This document shows positions 48,497-57,284 of a stretch of DNA of 64,000 bases, one piece after another. Made by a program: the position numbers and the translations under genes. The stretch is from NCBI GenBank assembly GCA_029251525.1, contig JAQXDE010000055.1:1-64000 (forward strand). The letters are read 5' to 3'. A model generated the notes under the pieces. It was given only the letters and a program-made list of their open reading frames with translations, searched no databases and was not told the DNA's origin. Numbering within the stretch: position 1 is the stretch's first letter; each line of letters begins with the position of its first letter. The DNA comes from Saprospiraceae bacterium. Its GTDB lineage: Bacteria; Bacteroidota; Bacteroidia; Chitinophagales; Saprospiraceae.

Positions 48497-49333
48497 ATGA
48501 AAGAATTATATGACACGCTTTCTCGCAAAGTCAGCAAATCAACGACTCGACTTTACAGTACGAGCTTCTCGATGGGCATTATTATGTTGGGTAAAGAAAT
48601 TCATTCTCCCATTTACTCGGTTTATGGATTTGTAAGATTAGCTGACGAAATTGTAGATAGTTTTCATGATTTCGATAAAGCGAAAATGTTGAAGGAGTTT
48701 CGCGAACAAACCTATCAAGCAATTGAAGAAAAAATCAGCTTGAATCCAATTCTTAATAGCTTCCAAGAAGTGGTAAATCACTACAAAATTGAAAAAGAAT
48801 TAATAGATACCTTTTTGGATTCTATGGAAATGGATTTACACCAAAATTTTCATGACATGGCTTCCTATGAAAAATATATCTTAGGTTCTGCTGAAGTGGT
48901 AGGCTTGATGTGTCTACGAGTTTTTACAAATGGAAATGAAGAACAATATCAATACCTCAAGCCATCCGCTATGAGATTGGGTGCAGCGTTTCAAAAAGTG
49001 AACTTCCTAAGAGATATTCAAGCTGATTTCGATGGTATGGGACGTACCTATTTTCCTGGAGTAAACTTTGAAAATTTTAATCATAACCAAAAAATAGAAA
49101 TCGAAAAGGATATTCGAGCTGATTTTGATACTGCGTTGATTGGAATAAAGCAATTGCCGAAAAGTTCTCGCTTAGGTGTTTATGCTGCGTATCGTTACTA
49201 CACTGCTTTATTTCAAAAAATCACTATGCTTACTCCACAACGAATCATGAATGAGAGAATTAGAATTTCTAATCCTCGAAAACTATGGTTGACTTGTAGA
49301 TGTTTTTTAAAATTACGTTTGAATTTGCTGTAA
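48497..49333 (+). CDS. crtB: Phytoene synthase
   Basis: A 278-residue enzyme joining two geranylgeranyl diphosphates to phytoene. It has both Asp-rich Mg-binding motifs: VRLADEIVDSFHD and the second, LRDIQADFDGMGRTYFP, plus FQKVNFLRDI upstream of it. The N-terminal helix YSTSFSMGIIML is typical. Length matches the bacterial form. It lies between crtI and crtZ (40 bases to crtZ). Confidence 0.96.
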   Translation: MKELYDTLSRKVSKSTTRLYSTSFSMGIIMLGKEIHSPIYSVYGFVRLADEIVDSFHDFDKAKMLKEFREQTYQAIEEKISLNPILNSFQEVVNHYKIEKELIDTFLDSMEMDLHQNFHDMASYEKYILGSAEVVGLMCLRVFTNGNEEQYQYLKPSAMRLGAAFQKVNFLRDIQADFDGMGRTYFPGVNFENFNHNQKIEIEKDIRADFDTALIGIKQLPKSSRLGVYAAYRYYTALFQKITMLTPQRIMNERIRISNPRKLWLTCRCFLKLRLNLL

Positions 49334-49373
49334 TAATTGACTATAGTCAGTTTCAAAATTAATAAACAAATAA

Positions 49374-49862
49374 ATGACAATGATTGGCATTTTAATTCTA
49401 GTATTAACCTTCTTAATAATGGAGGGTATCACTTGGTTTACCCATAAATACGTCATGCATGGATTTCTTTGGTATCTGCATGCGGATCACCATGAGCCGA
49501 AGTATCCACACGTTTTCGAAAAAAACGATTTGTTCTTCGTCATGTTTGCAATACCAAGTATTGCTTTGATTTATTTTGGTTTTGAAACACCAGGGTTTGA
49601 TGTAAGAATTTGGATAGGATTCGGAATCATGGCTTATGGAGCAGCTTATTTTTTTGTACATGATATTTTTATTCACCAACGATTTAAGATTTTCAGAAAT
49701 ACAAATAGTGTTTACTTTAAAGGTTTGCGAAAAGGACATAAAGTTCATCACAAACATCTGGATAAAGAGCATGGAGAATGCTTTGGAATGTTGTGGGTGC
49801 CGATGAAATATTTCAAAGAAGCAGCAAGAAGTAAAGAAAAAAATAAAAGGGTGGGCGCTTAA
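49374..49862 (+). CDS. crtZ: Beta-carotene hydroxylase
   Basis: A 162-residue membrane protein of the fatty-acid hydroxylase superfamily. It has four hydrophobic segments and the His clusters that bind two irons: HKYVMHG, HADHHEPKYPHVFEKND, HDIFIHQRF and KGHKVHHKHLD. It adds hydroxyl groups at C-3 of beta-ionone rings, giving zeaxanthin or related xanthophylls. Its presence implies that a lycopene cyclase exists elsewhere in the genome. The start at 49374 is an ATG followed by a normal membrane helix. Confidence 0.95.
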   Translation: MTMIGILILVLTFLIMEGITWFTHKYVMHGFLWYLHADHHEPKYPHVFEKNDLFFVMFAIPSIALIYFGFETPGFDVRIWIGFGIMAYGAAYFFVHDIFIHQRFKIFRNTNSVYFKGLRKGHKVHHKHLDKEHGECFGMLWVPMKYFKEAARSKEKNKRVGA

Positions 49863-49884
49863 AAAGTTTTGACAATAAAAGTTT

Positions 49885-49925
49885 AAAAAAGGATTATCCA
49901 AATTATGATTGGGTAATCCTTTTTT
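49885..49925. terminator. Intrinsic terminator after crtZ
   Basis: Arms 49885-49900 and 49910-49925 (AAAAAAGGATTATCCA with a G:U pair) plus a T-run, 22 bases past the crtZ stop. Confidence 0.88.
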
Positions 49926-50616
49926 GTTGGGACACCTATTTTTGAAAAAAAACTGAAAAGTACTTTTAGCATTAAAATATAAGGTAATAGTAATTACCAA
50001 AATTTGCTCACCTGATACCTAAGTATGAGAAGTCATATAAATTTAATTAAAATGAATATAGAGGTGAATATGCAAAAGATGGAAGGCACTTGTTGCAGAA
50101 ATATAAAGTCTTTTGGGATTGAAACCTTCTTTATCTAATGATTTTAAGAGGTAGAATTATAGAACTAATTCAAGTAGTTTTTTTCAATTAAATGTTAAGT
50201 GGAGAAAGTTAGTAATATTCATATTGGTAAGCATATGGTATTTAAAATTCGAAATCACTAGTTCGAAAACTTTCGTATATCCGCATGTTAGACACGATTA
50301 ATAATGTCAAAGATTTTATTTTAGAAAAGGTTATTACTATTTAAGTAAGATAAATTTTATGATGCAGTTAATATATTTGAGAGTAGTGTGCTATCGTTAT
50401 CGTATAGTAGTGGATTTCTAGTTTCGCTATTTTTGAAATTTATTTTTATGCCCAATCATCTATTGTTGAACCAATGCAGCAATCTTATAGGATTTCAATT
50501 TTTACATATTCCATACCTACTACCTTTTACATACCACGTTTAATAATAATTTATTTACTTTATCTCATAATGCAGAGGTTTTCTAGAATTAAAAACAATT
50601 TTGATATATTTATCGA
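49926..50616. other. Intergenic region, 691 bp
   Basis: Between the crtZ terminator and the small membrane protein gene. Reading frames are short and interrupted throughout; no domain, RNA or repeat was recognised. The crt terminator and the low coding content suggest a decayed or purely spacer segment. Confidence 0.45.
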
Positions 50617-50832
50617 ATGAAAGAACACAAACCTTCTATGAAAAATAAAAATGGATTCTTTTGGATCTTAGCCTTTCTTATTCTTTTACTTTTAACACAA
50701 GATTATTTATTTACTACATGGAAGAATGGAACCTCATTTCTGGGTTTTCCCGTTTGGTTAAGTTGGTTTATAATAATTCATTTTTTATTTATCGTTGTGT
50801 TTTATTTTTTCTCAAAGAAATATTGGAAATAA
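50617..50832 (+). CDS. Small two-helix membrane protein (DUF3311-like) paired with symporter
   Basis: A 71-residue protein with two membrane helices (about 14-27 and 46-66) joined by a short loop containing the FLGFPVWLSWF motif, where LGxP before the second helix is characteristic of the small DUF3311-type partners of sodium:solute symporters. It lies 67 bases upstream of such a symporter gene on the same strand. It probably forms part of or helps assemble the transporter. A second Met at residue 8 could be the start. Confidence 0.7.
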   Translation: MKEHKPSMKNKNGFFWILAFLILLLLTQDYLFTTWKNGTSFLGFPVWLSWFIIIHFLFIVVFYFFSKKYWK

Positions 50833-50899
50833 ATTAACTGGTTTTTAATGACTTAAGAATATACGGTCTAAGCATAAAAGATAAATTAAAATCTAAAAA

Positions 50900-52336
50900 A
50901 TGGTTTACGTAATTTTAATAGGCTACATAGCCATTGTTTTTTTAGGAAGCTTACGTGGGGCAAAAAAAGATGTAACAACGCCTGAAGGGTACTTCTTAGC
51001 TAATCGGAATTTAGGAACATTAGCATTGTTTTTTACTATTTTAGCAACAAATTTTAGTGCTTTTTATTTTTTAGGATTTGCAGGTGCAGGTTACCGAATT
51101 GGGTATTCACATTATGTGGTGATGGCATTTGGGACAGGCTTTGCTTGCTTGTCATTTTTTCTATTGGGAACTAAAATTTGGAGGCTCGGAAAACAGAAAG
51201 GATATATCACTCCTGCAGAATTAATTCGAGATCAGACTGGAAGTTTGATTTTAGCGTATTTGTATTCAGGCATAATGTTACTATTTACTTTTCCTTACTT
51301 AGCTTTGCAAATTATTGGTTCTGGATATATTTTAGAAGCAATTACACAAGGGCAAGTCCCTTATTTTTTGGGAGCTACTCTTTTGACCTTATTTACCATC
51401 GGTTATGTTTGGATAGGAGGAATGAAAAGTGTGGCGAAGACGGATTTAAAACAAGGAATGTTGGCAATTACTTTAATGTTGGCAGCAGTTATGGTTATTG
51501 GTAATAGTTTAGGTGGATTAACATTGGCGAATGAAAAAGTTTTTGAAATACAACCAGAATTATTTTTTAGAGAAGGAATGGGAAATGCTTACCCTCCTCA
51601 AAAATGGTTTAGTATGTTAATCTTTTGGATGTTTTGCATTCCAATGTTTCCACAGATTTTTATGAGGTTTTATATTGCTAAAAATTTACCGACTCTGAAA
51701 AAGTCAGCATTACTCTATGGTTTGATTCCACTGTTTATTTCGATTCTTCCAGTAATAATTGGAGTCTTAGGGCATTTGACTTTTCCTGATTTGATGAGTT
51801 TGGAGCCTGAATTGATGAAAAAAGAGACCGATCAAATTTTACCAAAAATGTTACTTGAACATAGCCCAGAATGGTTCGCAGCTTTAGTGATGACTGGGGC
51901 ATTGGCAGCATTTATGTCTACATTAGATTCACAATTGTTAGCATTAAGCACGATGGTTACTAGAGATTTTATTTTACCCTATCGAAAAAAAATAGACCTG
52001 AGACAACAAGTTTTTATTGGAAGAATTTGGGTTGTAATTATAGCATTTATTGGATTGGCAATTGCTGCTCAACCATTTACAACGATTTTTGATATGGGGA
52101 AATTAGCTTTTAGTGGATTAGCTATTTTATTCCCAGTAACATTAATGATATTACGAGGGGGTGGTGTCAATCCAAAATTTGGTATTGCCTCAATTCTTGT
52201 TGGAGTATTGTTATTACTTGGTTTTTATTACAAGATTATCTCAAGTGAATGGTTGTTTGGATTCGAAAGTCCGATTATAGTTTTAGCTGTAAGTTTTCTT
52301 ATTGTATTGTTAGGGAAGTTGGTTCCAAATAAATAG
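50900..52336 (+). CDS. Sodium:solute symporter (SSS family)
   Basis: A 478-residue protein with about 13 membrane helices and the SSS pattern: YFLANRNLGTLALFFTILAT, NFSAFYFLGFAGAGYRIGYS, YVWIGGMKSVAKTDLKQGML, and ALAAFMSTLDSQLLALSTMV (helix 8 Na-site Ser/Thr region). It imports a small solute with sodium. The PanF/proline/acetate branches cannot be told apart by eye; PanF-like is the best guess. It follows the small DUF3311-like gene. Confidence 0.92.
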   Translation: MVYVILIGYIAIVFLGSLRGAKKDVTTPEGYFLANRNLGTLALFFTILATNFSAFYFLGFAGAGYRIGYSHYVVMAFGTGFACLSFFLLGTKIWRLGKQKGYITPAELIRDQTGSLILAYLYSGIMLLFTFPYLALQIIGSGYILEAITQGQVPYFLGATLLTLFTIGYVWIGGMKSVAKTDLKQGMLAITLMLAAVMVIGNSLGGLTLANEKVFEIQPELFFREGMGNAYPPQKWFSMLIFWMFCIPMFPQIFMRFYIAKNLPTLKKSALLYGLIPLFISILPVIIGVLGHLTFPDLMSLEPELMKKETDQILPKMLLEHSPEWFAALVMTGALAAFMSTLDSQLLALSTMVTRDFILPYRKKIDLRQQVFIGRIWVVIIAFIGLAIAAQPFTTIFDMGKLAFSGLAILFPVTLMILRGGGVNPKFGIASILVGVLLLLGFYYKIISSEWLFGFESPIIVLAVSFLIVLLGKLVPNK

Positions 52337-52540
52337 TATCTAAATATAAGTTTCATTCGTCTAAAAAATAACGTTGTTTATTCATAAATATTTAATTTAG
52401 TTTTGCTACTGAATTAAGAAACTTAAGTTTTGTTATAATATAAATTTGAATCCTAAGTAATCGATTTAACTATTGAGCTCCATCATTAATTGAGCTAAAG
52501 ATTCACAAAATGAATATGTTTTAAAAACAGCAACTACACT

Positions 52541-53140
52541 ATGGTAATCGATTTAATGTTTTTTATTTTTGCTGCTACAGGCTTCTGGCTAGGGTATTCA
52601 AGGGGAATCATTTCTACTGTTTTCACTGTTTTTTCCTATTTTTTTGGAGTAATCGTCGCCATCACTTTCTCCGATGGGATGACCAAATTTCTTCAAACTA
52701 CTTTTAATGACGATTCTGCTTTATACTATATTGCAGGACTATTTTTATCATTTGTACTTGCGATGTTTTTAATTAGGATGATAGCACGTGGTTTAGAAAA
52801 TATATTAAAAGCTGGAAATGTCAATACAATTAATCAATTGTTTGGGGGGATATTATTAAGTGGTGTTTTAGTAGTATTTTTTAGCTTTCTCGTTCGTTTT
52901 GGAAATGAAGCAAGAATGATAGAGCCTAAAACAAAAAAAGAATCAATTACCTATGAACAACTTGAAATTTTACCTGATCACACAATGGTTGTTTTGGGGA
53001 AAATAACTCCACTTTTCCGACAACTCTGGAATAATACGATGGACATGATGGATAAAGTGAAAACACAAAGTATAGAAAAAGAGGAGAGCAATCCGAATGT
53101 TTATGATATTCCAAAAAATGCTAGTGGTTATGAGGATTAA
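52541..53140 (+). CDS. CvpA-family membrane protein
   Basis: A 199-residue protein with four membrane helices at the N-terminal 130 residues and the CvpA features: MVIDLMFFIFAATGFWLGYS, RGIISTVFTVFSYFFGVIVA, and NTINQLFGGILLSGVLVVFF. The C-terminal 70 residues are soluble and charged. CvpA is linked to envelope functions and colicin V production in E. coli; its biochemical role is not settled. The next gene starts 42 bases downstream on the same strand. Confidence 0.88.
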   Translation: MVIDLMFFIFAATGFWLGYSRGIISTVFTVFSYFFGVIVAITFSDGMTKFLQTTFNDDSALYYIAGLFLSFVLAMFLIRMIARGLENILKAGNVNTINQLFGGILLSGVLVVFFSFLVRFGNEARMIEPKTKKESITYEQLEILPDHTMVVLGKITPLFRQLWNNTMDMMDKVKTQSIEKEESNPNVYDIPKNASGYED

Positions 53141-53182
53141 ACTTTTTCCCTCGTTTTTTATTTTATTAAAAAAGAAAACAGA

Positions 53183-53779
53183 ATGTCTGATTTTTGGAAA
53201 AAAATAAAAAATGTATTCTCAGCTGCGGAGGCAAGTTCATCGATTCATCCGACGATTCATGAAGTCATTGATCGTTCGGAAAAAGAGGTAGTGGATTATG
53301 AACATTGGAAAAATTCACTTGCTGCTCGTCGGTTAATTGATTGGCTTAAAAATGAATATTTCACTTTCCTCACTTCTCCAAAAAATATTGATCGCTCGAT
53401 TGATTTTTTGAATTCTGCTTCAAAAAAAGGTTTCGTGATTCATTTTTCCAACATGGAATATCGATTAGAGGAAATCACTTTTCTGTTTGATTATCTAAAA
53501 GAAAGGGTGAAGGAATTACCTTACCGGATTTATGTATCTGATACTCGGACTTATCCTAAAAATGATTCTGTAGAAACCATTCATCGGCATTATTTAAAAC
53601 CTTCATTGAAACTAAAGGTGGCTAGTCAAAAAGCAGGTCAGGAATTTGGAAATATTACCATTGAAATGCTTTTAAAAAATGATCAAATTGTAAATTTGAA
53701 ATTCTCGGCGACGACGTATCGAGATCACCAGTTTAAGGAGGCAGGGAATTTTAATGATTTGATGAAAGCGATTTTTTGA
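53183..53779 (+). CDS. Unknown cytoplasmic protein downstream of CvpA gene
   Basis: A 198-residue soluble protein without signal peptide. Start region MSDFWKKIKNVFSAAEASSS, then HEVIDRSEKEVVDYEHWKNS, LAARRLIDWLKNEYFTFLT, GFVIHFSNMEYRLEEITFLF and ELPYRIYVSDTRTYPKNDSV. A mixed alpha/beta composition with no known motif. It is in a probable two-gene unit with cvpA and ends at a strong terminator. No family recognised; it looks like a conserved protein of the lineage. Confidence 0.75.
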   Translation: MSDFWKKIKNVFSAAEASSSIHPTIHEVIDRSEKEVVDYEHWKNSLAARRLIDWLKNEYFTFLTSPKNIDRSIDFLNSASKKGFVIHFSNMEYRLEEITFLFDYLKERVKELPYRIYVSDTRTYPKNDSVETIHRHYLKPSLKLKVASQKAGQEFGNITIEMLLKNDQIVNLKFSATTYRDHQFKEAGNFNDLMKAIF

Positions 53780-53788
53780 TATTTTTAT

Positions 53789-53830
53789 TATGAAGGTAGA
53801 GACTATATTTACCTTGTCTCTACCTTCATA
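53789..53830. terminator. Bidirectional terminator
   Basis: Arms 53789-53803 and 53816-53830 (TATGAAGGTAGAGAC and complement) give a perfect 15-bp stem with a 12-base loop between two convergent genes. Confidence 0.85.
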
Positions 53831-53833
53831 AAA

Positions 53834-55282
53834 TTAATTTTTCCAATTCTTTCTTTCTTGCTCTACGTGCTCTAAAACTACTTTTACCCCATACTTTTCT
53901 TCCAAATGTTTCGCCATCGAATCAGCTGAATAAACGGATCGATGCTGCCCACCTGTACAACCAAAATTAACATTTAAATTAGTAAAGCTTCTTTCGATAT
54001 AATTCTCCACCGCTTTGTCCACGATGCGATAGGTTTCATTTAAAAAGTCTCCGATGTTACTATGATGTTGTAAAAAATTAATCACAGATTCATCTCGGCC
54101 TGTCAATTTTTTATAAGGTTCGTAACGACCTGGATTATGAATAAATCGGCAATCAAAAACAAAACCTTCCCCATGTCCAGAGTCATCCGCTGGAATACCT
54201 TTTTTATAAGAAAAACTTCGAACGCCAACTGTGAGTAAACTCGATGACCCTTTAATTTTATCAAATGGTTCAAATGCTTTAGTGTTCACAACTGAGGTCA
54301 ATGCTTTTTCCAATTCAGGAATTTCGATAGGCGGTTTTGCATTTTCCAAAACCCATTTTACATTGCGAATGGCGAATGGAATACTTTTGATAAAATACTC
54401 TTTTCGCTCGTACAAACCTCGGAAGCCATAAGTCCCAAATGTCTGAATATTCCGCATCAAGACGTATCCGTAAAAGTATTGTTTGAATTGCTCACGGTCG
54501 ATAGTCGTGAGTTTTTCTGCAGCATCGAGATAGTGATTTAAAAGTTCATCTCGAATGTCTTGCGGAATATTTGCCTTAGATTGATAGAGTAGAGAAGCCA
54601 AGTCATATTGTAAAGCTCCTTTTCTACCACCTTGATAATCAATAAAATATGGATTGCCATTTTTTATCATAATGTTTCTAGTTTGGAAATCTCGAAACAT
54701 GAAATTTTCACAATCCGTTTGCAAAAGATAATCTGCAAAACGATGCATGTCTTCTTCCAAGGCTTGCTCGTCGAATGGAATTTTTGCTAATTTTAAAAAA
54801 TAATATTTGAAGGTATTGAAATCCCAAAGCATGCTTTGTTTGTCAAAACGCTCGCGTGGATAGCAAAAAGAGTAGTCTATTTCTGTACCTCCTTCAATTT
54901 GCAAATGAGCTAATCTTTCCACAACTTTTTTATAAATCTGAATTAAATAATTGGGAAACAAATCTCCTTTTTGCAACAAGTAACTGTACAAAGTTGTCGC
55001 TCCCAAATCTTCTTGCAAATAAACATTTTCATCTAATCGCTCGACATAAATTTCAGGAACGGGTAATTTTTTATTTTTAAAATGCTTGGAAAAAGAAAGG
55101 AAAGCAGCATTCTCTTTTCGATCTGCATTGAATGCGCCAACAGCTATTTTGTCACCATTCGACAATCGATAATAAATTCGAGGTGAAGCTGAGGGAGCAA
55201 GAGGCAAAATTAATGTTGGAGGTACGCCTGCCCATTCTTCGAATAGTTCAGAGAGGAGGAATTCTATTTTTTGATTGGTCAT
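53834..55282 (-). CDS. Fusion of APH-type sugar kinase (AmgK-like) and RapZ C-terminal domain
   Basis: A 482-residue protein. Residues about 1-325 are an aminoglycoside-phosphotransferase fold with FRDFQTRNIMI (catalytic Asp and metal Asn kept; the usual His is Phe) and FIDYQGGRKGALQYDLASLL, the pattern of AmgK, the kinase that phosphorylates the anomeric carbon of MurNAc and GlcNAc. Residues about 345-482 are the RapZ C-terminal domain: GVRSFSYKKGIP, DSGHGEGFVFDCRFIHNPGR and VNFGCTGGQHRSVYSADSMA. In E. coli this half of RapZ binds glucosamine-6-phosphate. The fusion suggests a kinase or signalling protein tied to cell-wall amino sugars. The MurU-type nucleotidyltransferase that often follows is not present here. 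Confidence 0.88.
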   Translation of the reverse strand: MTNQKIEFLLSELFEEWAGVPPTLILPLAPSASPRIYYRLSNGDKIAVGAFNADRKENAAFLSFSKHFKNKKLPVPEIYVERLDENVYLQEDLGATTLYSYLLQKGDLFPNYLIQIYKKVVERLAHLQIEGGTEIDYSFCYPRERFDKQSMLWDFNTFKYYFLKLAKIPFDEQALEEDMHRFADYLLQTDCENFMFRDFQTRNIMIKNGNPYFIDYQGGRKGALQYDLASLLYQSKANIPQDIRDELLNHYLDAAEKLTTIDREQFKQYFYGYVLMRNIQTFGTYGFRGLYERKEYFIKSIPFAIRNVKWVLENAKPPIEIPELEKALTSVVNTKAFEPFDKIKGSSSLLTVGVRSFSYKKGIPADDSGHGEGFVFDCRFIHNPGRYEPYKKLTGRDESVINFLQHHSNIGDFLNETYRIVDKAVENYIERSFTNLNVNFGCTGGQHRSVYSADSMAKHLEEKYGVKVVLEHVEQERKNWKN

Positions 55283-55357
55283 TTGATTGGATTTGAAAAT
55301 TTGAATATTTAAGAGTCTAAGATAGGAGTTTTTATTTTTGTGTTTGGAGCTTTACAT

Positions 55358-55489
55358 TTAAAAATGAACGGAAACAGTAAATCTAGCCATTGTGGGTATT
55401 CCTCCTGATTTAAAAGATACAGGTGAAGTAAAATAAATATTGGCAGGTCTTCTTGCGGTTTGCCTCCATTCGTTATCCATTTCATTCAT
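55358..55489 (-). CDS. Short open frame, possible relic of a protein C-terminus
   Basis: A 43-codon frame with ATG at 55489 (MNEMDNEWRQTARRPANIYF, ending SGGIPTMARFTVSVHF). The composition is protein-like and the end resembles that of a beta-strand outer-membrane protein. No upstream continuation in frame (stop 6 codons before). It may be a small protein or the remains of a larger gene. Confidence 0.3.
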   Translation of the reverse strand: MNEMDNEWRQTARRPANIYFTSPVSFKSGGIPTMARFTVSVHF

Positions 55490-55619
55490 CAATAAAACGA
55501 CTTATTTAACTTCTGTTGGTTTATCCTTAATTTAGGGAAAAGCAGAAAAGAATGAGAAGGAAAGAAAAAGAATGGAGATTATATTTTTCATACTATTTTA
55601 CAAAAAAGAAAAGTCATCT

Positions 55620-56006
55620 TTAATATTCCTGCACATAAATAATTGTATCCAACTGAAATCTAGTCTCCACCAAATTAATCCGAATACTTCCTCTAATCCG
55701 TTGCCCTTCATCTCCCCATTCCTCATCTCGACCATGCGCCACCAACCAGTGAGTGCCCAAAGGCAAACCTTCAATACACCCTTGTCCATCCGCATCCACT
55801 TGGAAATTAGCATCGAAAATATCTAGTTTGTTTAAGTCGTAACCTGGAAAAACAGAATCATTATATTTAAGATAAACTTTGGTATTCGGCATCAACGCTT
55901 GATGATGCTGCACTTTTAAACAAACTTGTGAGCGATCCACAGGTTCTTTATTGCAAGAGGTCATTGCAATAATTCCTATGAAAAGTGTAAAAATTAATCG
56001 ATTCAT
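55620..56006 (-). CDS. Small lipoprotein of unknown function
   Basis: A 128-residue protein with a lipoprotein signal (IIAMTSCNKE, Cys at about 18). The mature part is beta-rich with VCLKVQHHQALMPNTKVYLK, DADGQGCIEGLPLGTHWLVA and IRGSIRINLVETRFQLDTII, resembling a carboxypeptidase-regulatory or transthyretin-like fold (GLPLGTHWL is the usual turn in such domains). No function can be assigned. It stands alone, followed by a short open frame and the RapZ fusion gene. Confidence 0.72.
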   Translation of the reverse strand: MNRLIFTLFIGIIAMTSCNKEPVDRSQVCLKVQHHQALMPNTKVYLKYNDSVFPGYDLNKLDIFDANFQVDADGQGCIEGLPLGTHWLVAHGRDEEWGDEGQRIRGSIRINLVETRFQLDTIIYVQEY

Positions 56007-56088
56007 TTTTTTTCGTTTTAATTCTATAATATGAACGATCTTTTAAGATAAGTAGTTTTGGATTAACTTTTATTTTTTGGAAAAATAA

Positions 56089-56121
56089 AGGGCTATTAAC
56101 ATTTAAATCGCTAATAGCCCT
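56089..56121 (-). terminator. Terminator after obgE
   Basis: Arms 56089-56098 and 56112-56121 (AGGGCTATTA and complement) with a T-rich stretch following on the minus strand; 24 bases past the obgE stop. Confidence 0.8.
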
Positions 56122-56144
56122 AACTTTTTATATGCAATAGAAAA

Positions 56145-57149
56145 TTATTTCTCCTCTTTCACATTCATTGCCGCCCATAATTTATCCTTCAATTCCTCTA
56201 AACCAATTTGTGCTACCGAGGAAATAAAAACCGTCTCAATTCCCACTGGTAATTCAGGTTGCAACATTTCCTTTAACTCTTCATCAATCAAATCACTTTT
56301 GGTAATCGCTAAAATCCGAGGTTTATCCAATAATTCAGGGTTAAACATTTTAAGTTCATTCAACAAAATTTCATATTCCTTTTTGATACTGTCTGTATCA
56401 GAAGGAACCATAAAAAGTAAAATCGCATTTCGCTCAATATGTCGCAAAAATCGATGACCAATTCCTTTACCTTCATGTGCATTCTCAATAATCCCTGGAA
56501 TATCCGCAATTATAAAAGATCGATGATCTCGATATTTTACAATCCCCAAATTAGGAGTTAAAGTAGTAAATGCGTAGCTCGCAATTTTAGGTTTTGCAGC
56601 AGTTACGACGGAAAGTAAGGTAGATTTCCCAGCATTAGGGAAACCAACTAAACCAATATCCGCCAATACTTTTAGCTCTAAAATTTTCCATTCTTCCACA
56701 CCTTCTTCGCCAGGTTGAGCATATCGAGGAGCTTGATTAGTAGAAGATTTAAAATGAGAGTTTCCTAAACCACCACGTCCACCTTTTGCTAAAATTTTTT
56801 CCTCGCCATGTTCCGTAATTTCAAAATGGACTTCACCTGATTCCACGTCTTTGGCAATAGTTCCCAATGGAACATCAATGTATATATCTTCTCCTTCAGC
56901 TCCACTTCGATGATTTTCACCACCATTAGCGCCATCCTTGGCAATTACATGCTTTCGATAACGAACAGGAAGCAGAGTCCATATATTTCGATTGCCTCTC
57001 AAAATAATATGTCCGCCTCGACCACCATCACCACCATCAGGTCCACCCATCGCGGTAATTTTATCTCTTCGGAAATGCGCAGAGCCTTGCCCACCTTTTC
57101 CAGTTCTACAACAAATTCTTACAAAGTCTATGAAATTTTGTTCTGCCAT
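56145..57149 (-). CDS. obgE: GTPase Obg/CgtA
   Basis: A 334-residue GTPase linked to late ribosome assembly and stress. The Obg fold (about 5-155) has [40 protein letters not shown] and [20 protein letters not shown]. The G domain (about 158-330) contains [12 protein letters not shown] (P-loop), ADIPGI (G3) and TKSD (G4). The C-terminal OCT domain is missing, as is normal in Bacteroidota. The -7 element at 57164-57171 lies 15 bases before the ATG at 57149, and adk lies further upstream with its own terminator. Confidence 0.97.
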   Translation of the reverse strand: MAEQNFIDFVRICCRTGKGGQGSAHFRRDKITAMGGPDGGDGGRGGHIILRGNRNIWTLLPVRYRKHVIAKDGANGGENHRSGAEGEDIYIDVPLGTIAKDVESGEVHFEITEHGEEKILAKGGRGGLGNSHFKSSTNQAPRYAQPGEEGVEEWKILELKVLADIGLVGFPNAGKSTLLSVVTAAKPKIASYAFTTLTPNLGIVKYRDHRSFIIADIPGIIENAHEGKGIGHRFLRHIERNAILLFMVPSDTDSIKKEYEILLNELKMFNPELLDKPRILAITKSDLIDEELKEMLQPELPVGIETVFISSVAQIGLEELKDKLWAAMNVKEEK

Positions 57150-57163
57150 TACTAATTTTTTTG

Positions 57164-57171
57164 CAAAAATA
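57164..57171 (-). promoter_or_regulatory. -7 promoter element for obgE
   Basis: Minus-strand TATTTTTG fits TAnnTTTG and ends 15 bases before the obgE ATG. A TTG is present at 57189-57191 on the minus strand, 17 bases further up. Confidence 0.5.
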
Positions 57172-57224
57172 GTTCTTTTTCAACTATTCAATAAATTTAT
57201 TGATTTTCAATTCGGTCAATAAAA

Positions 57225-57255
57225 AATGTCATCGCACATAAAGTACAATGACATT
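57225..57255 (-). terminator. Terminator after adk
   Basis: Minus-strand hairpin with arms AATGTCAT/ATGACATT (57225-57232 and 57247-57255) followed by TTTTT; it separates adk from obgE. Confidence 0.65.
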
Positions 57256-57284
57256 CGAAATACTTATTAAAAAACCGTGTTTTT

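Noticed and set aside
49413-50000. 195-codon minus-strand frame
   Set aside because: It covers crtZ on the opposite strand, whose His motifs are clear; the frame is a shadow, with a His/Phe/Cys-rich composition typical of one.
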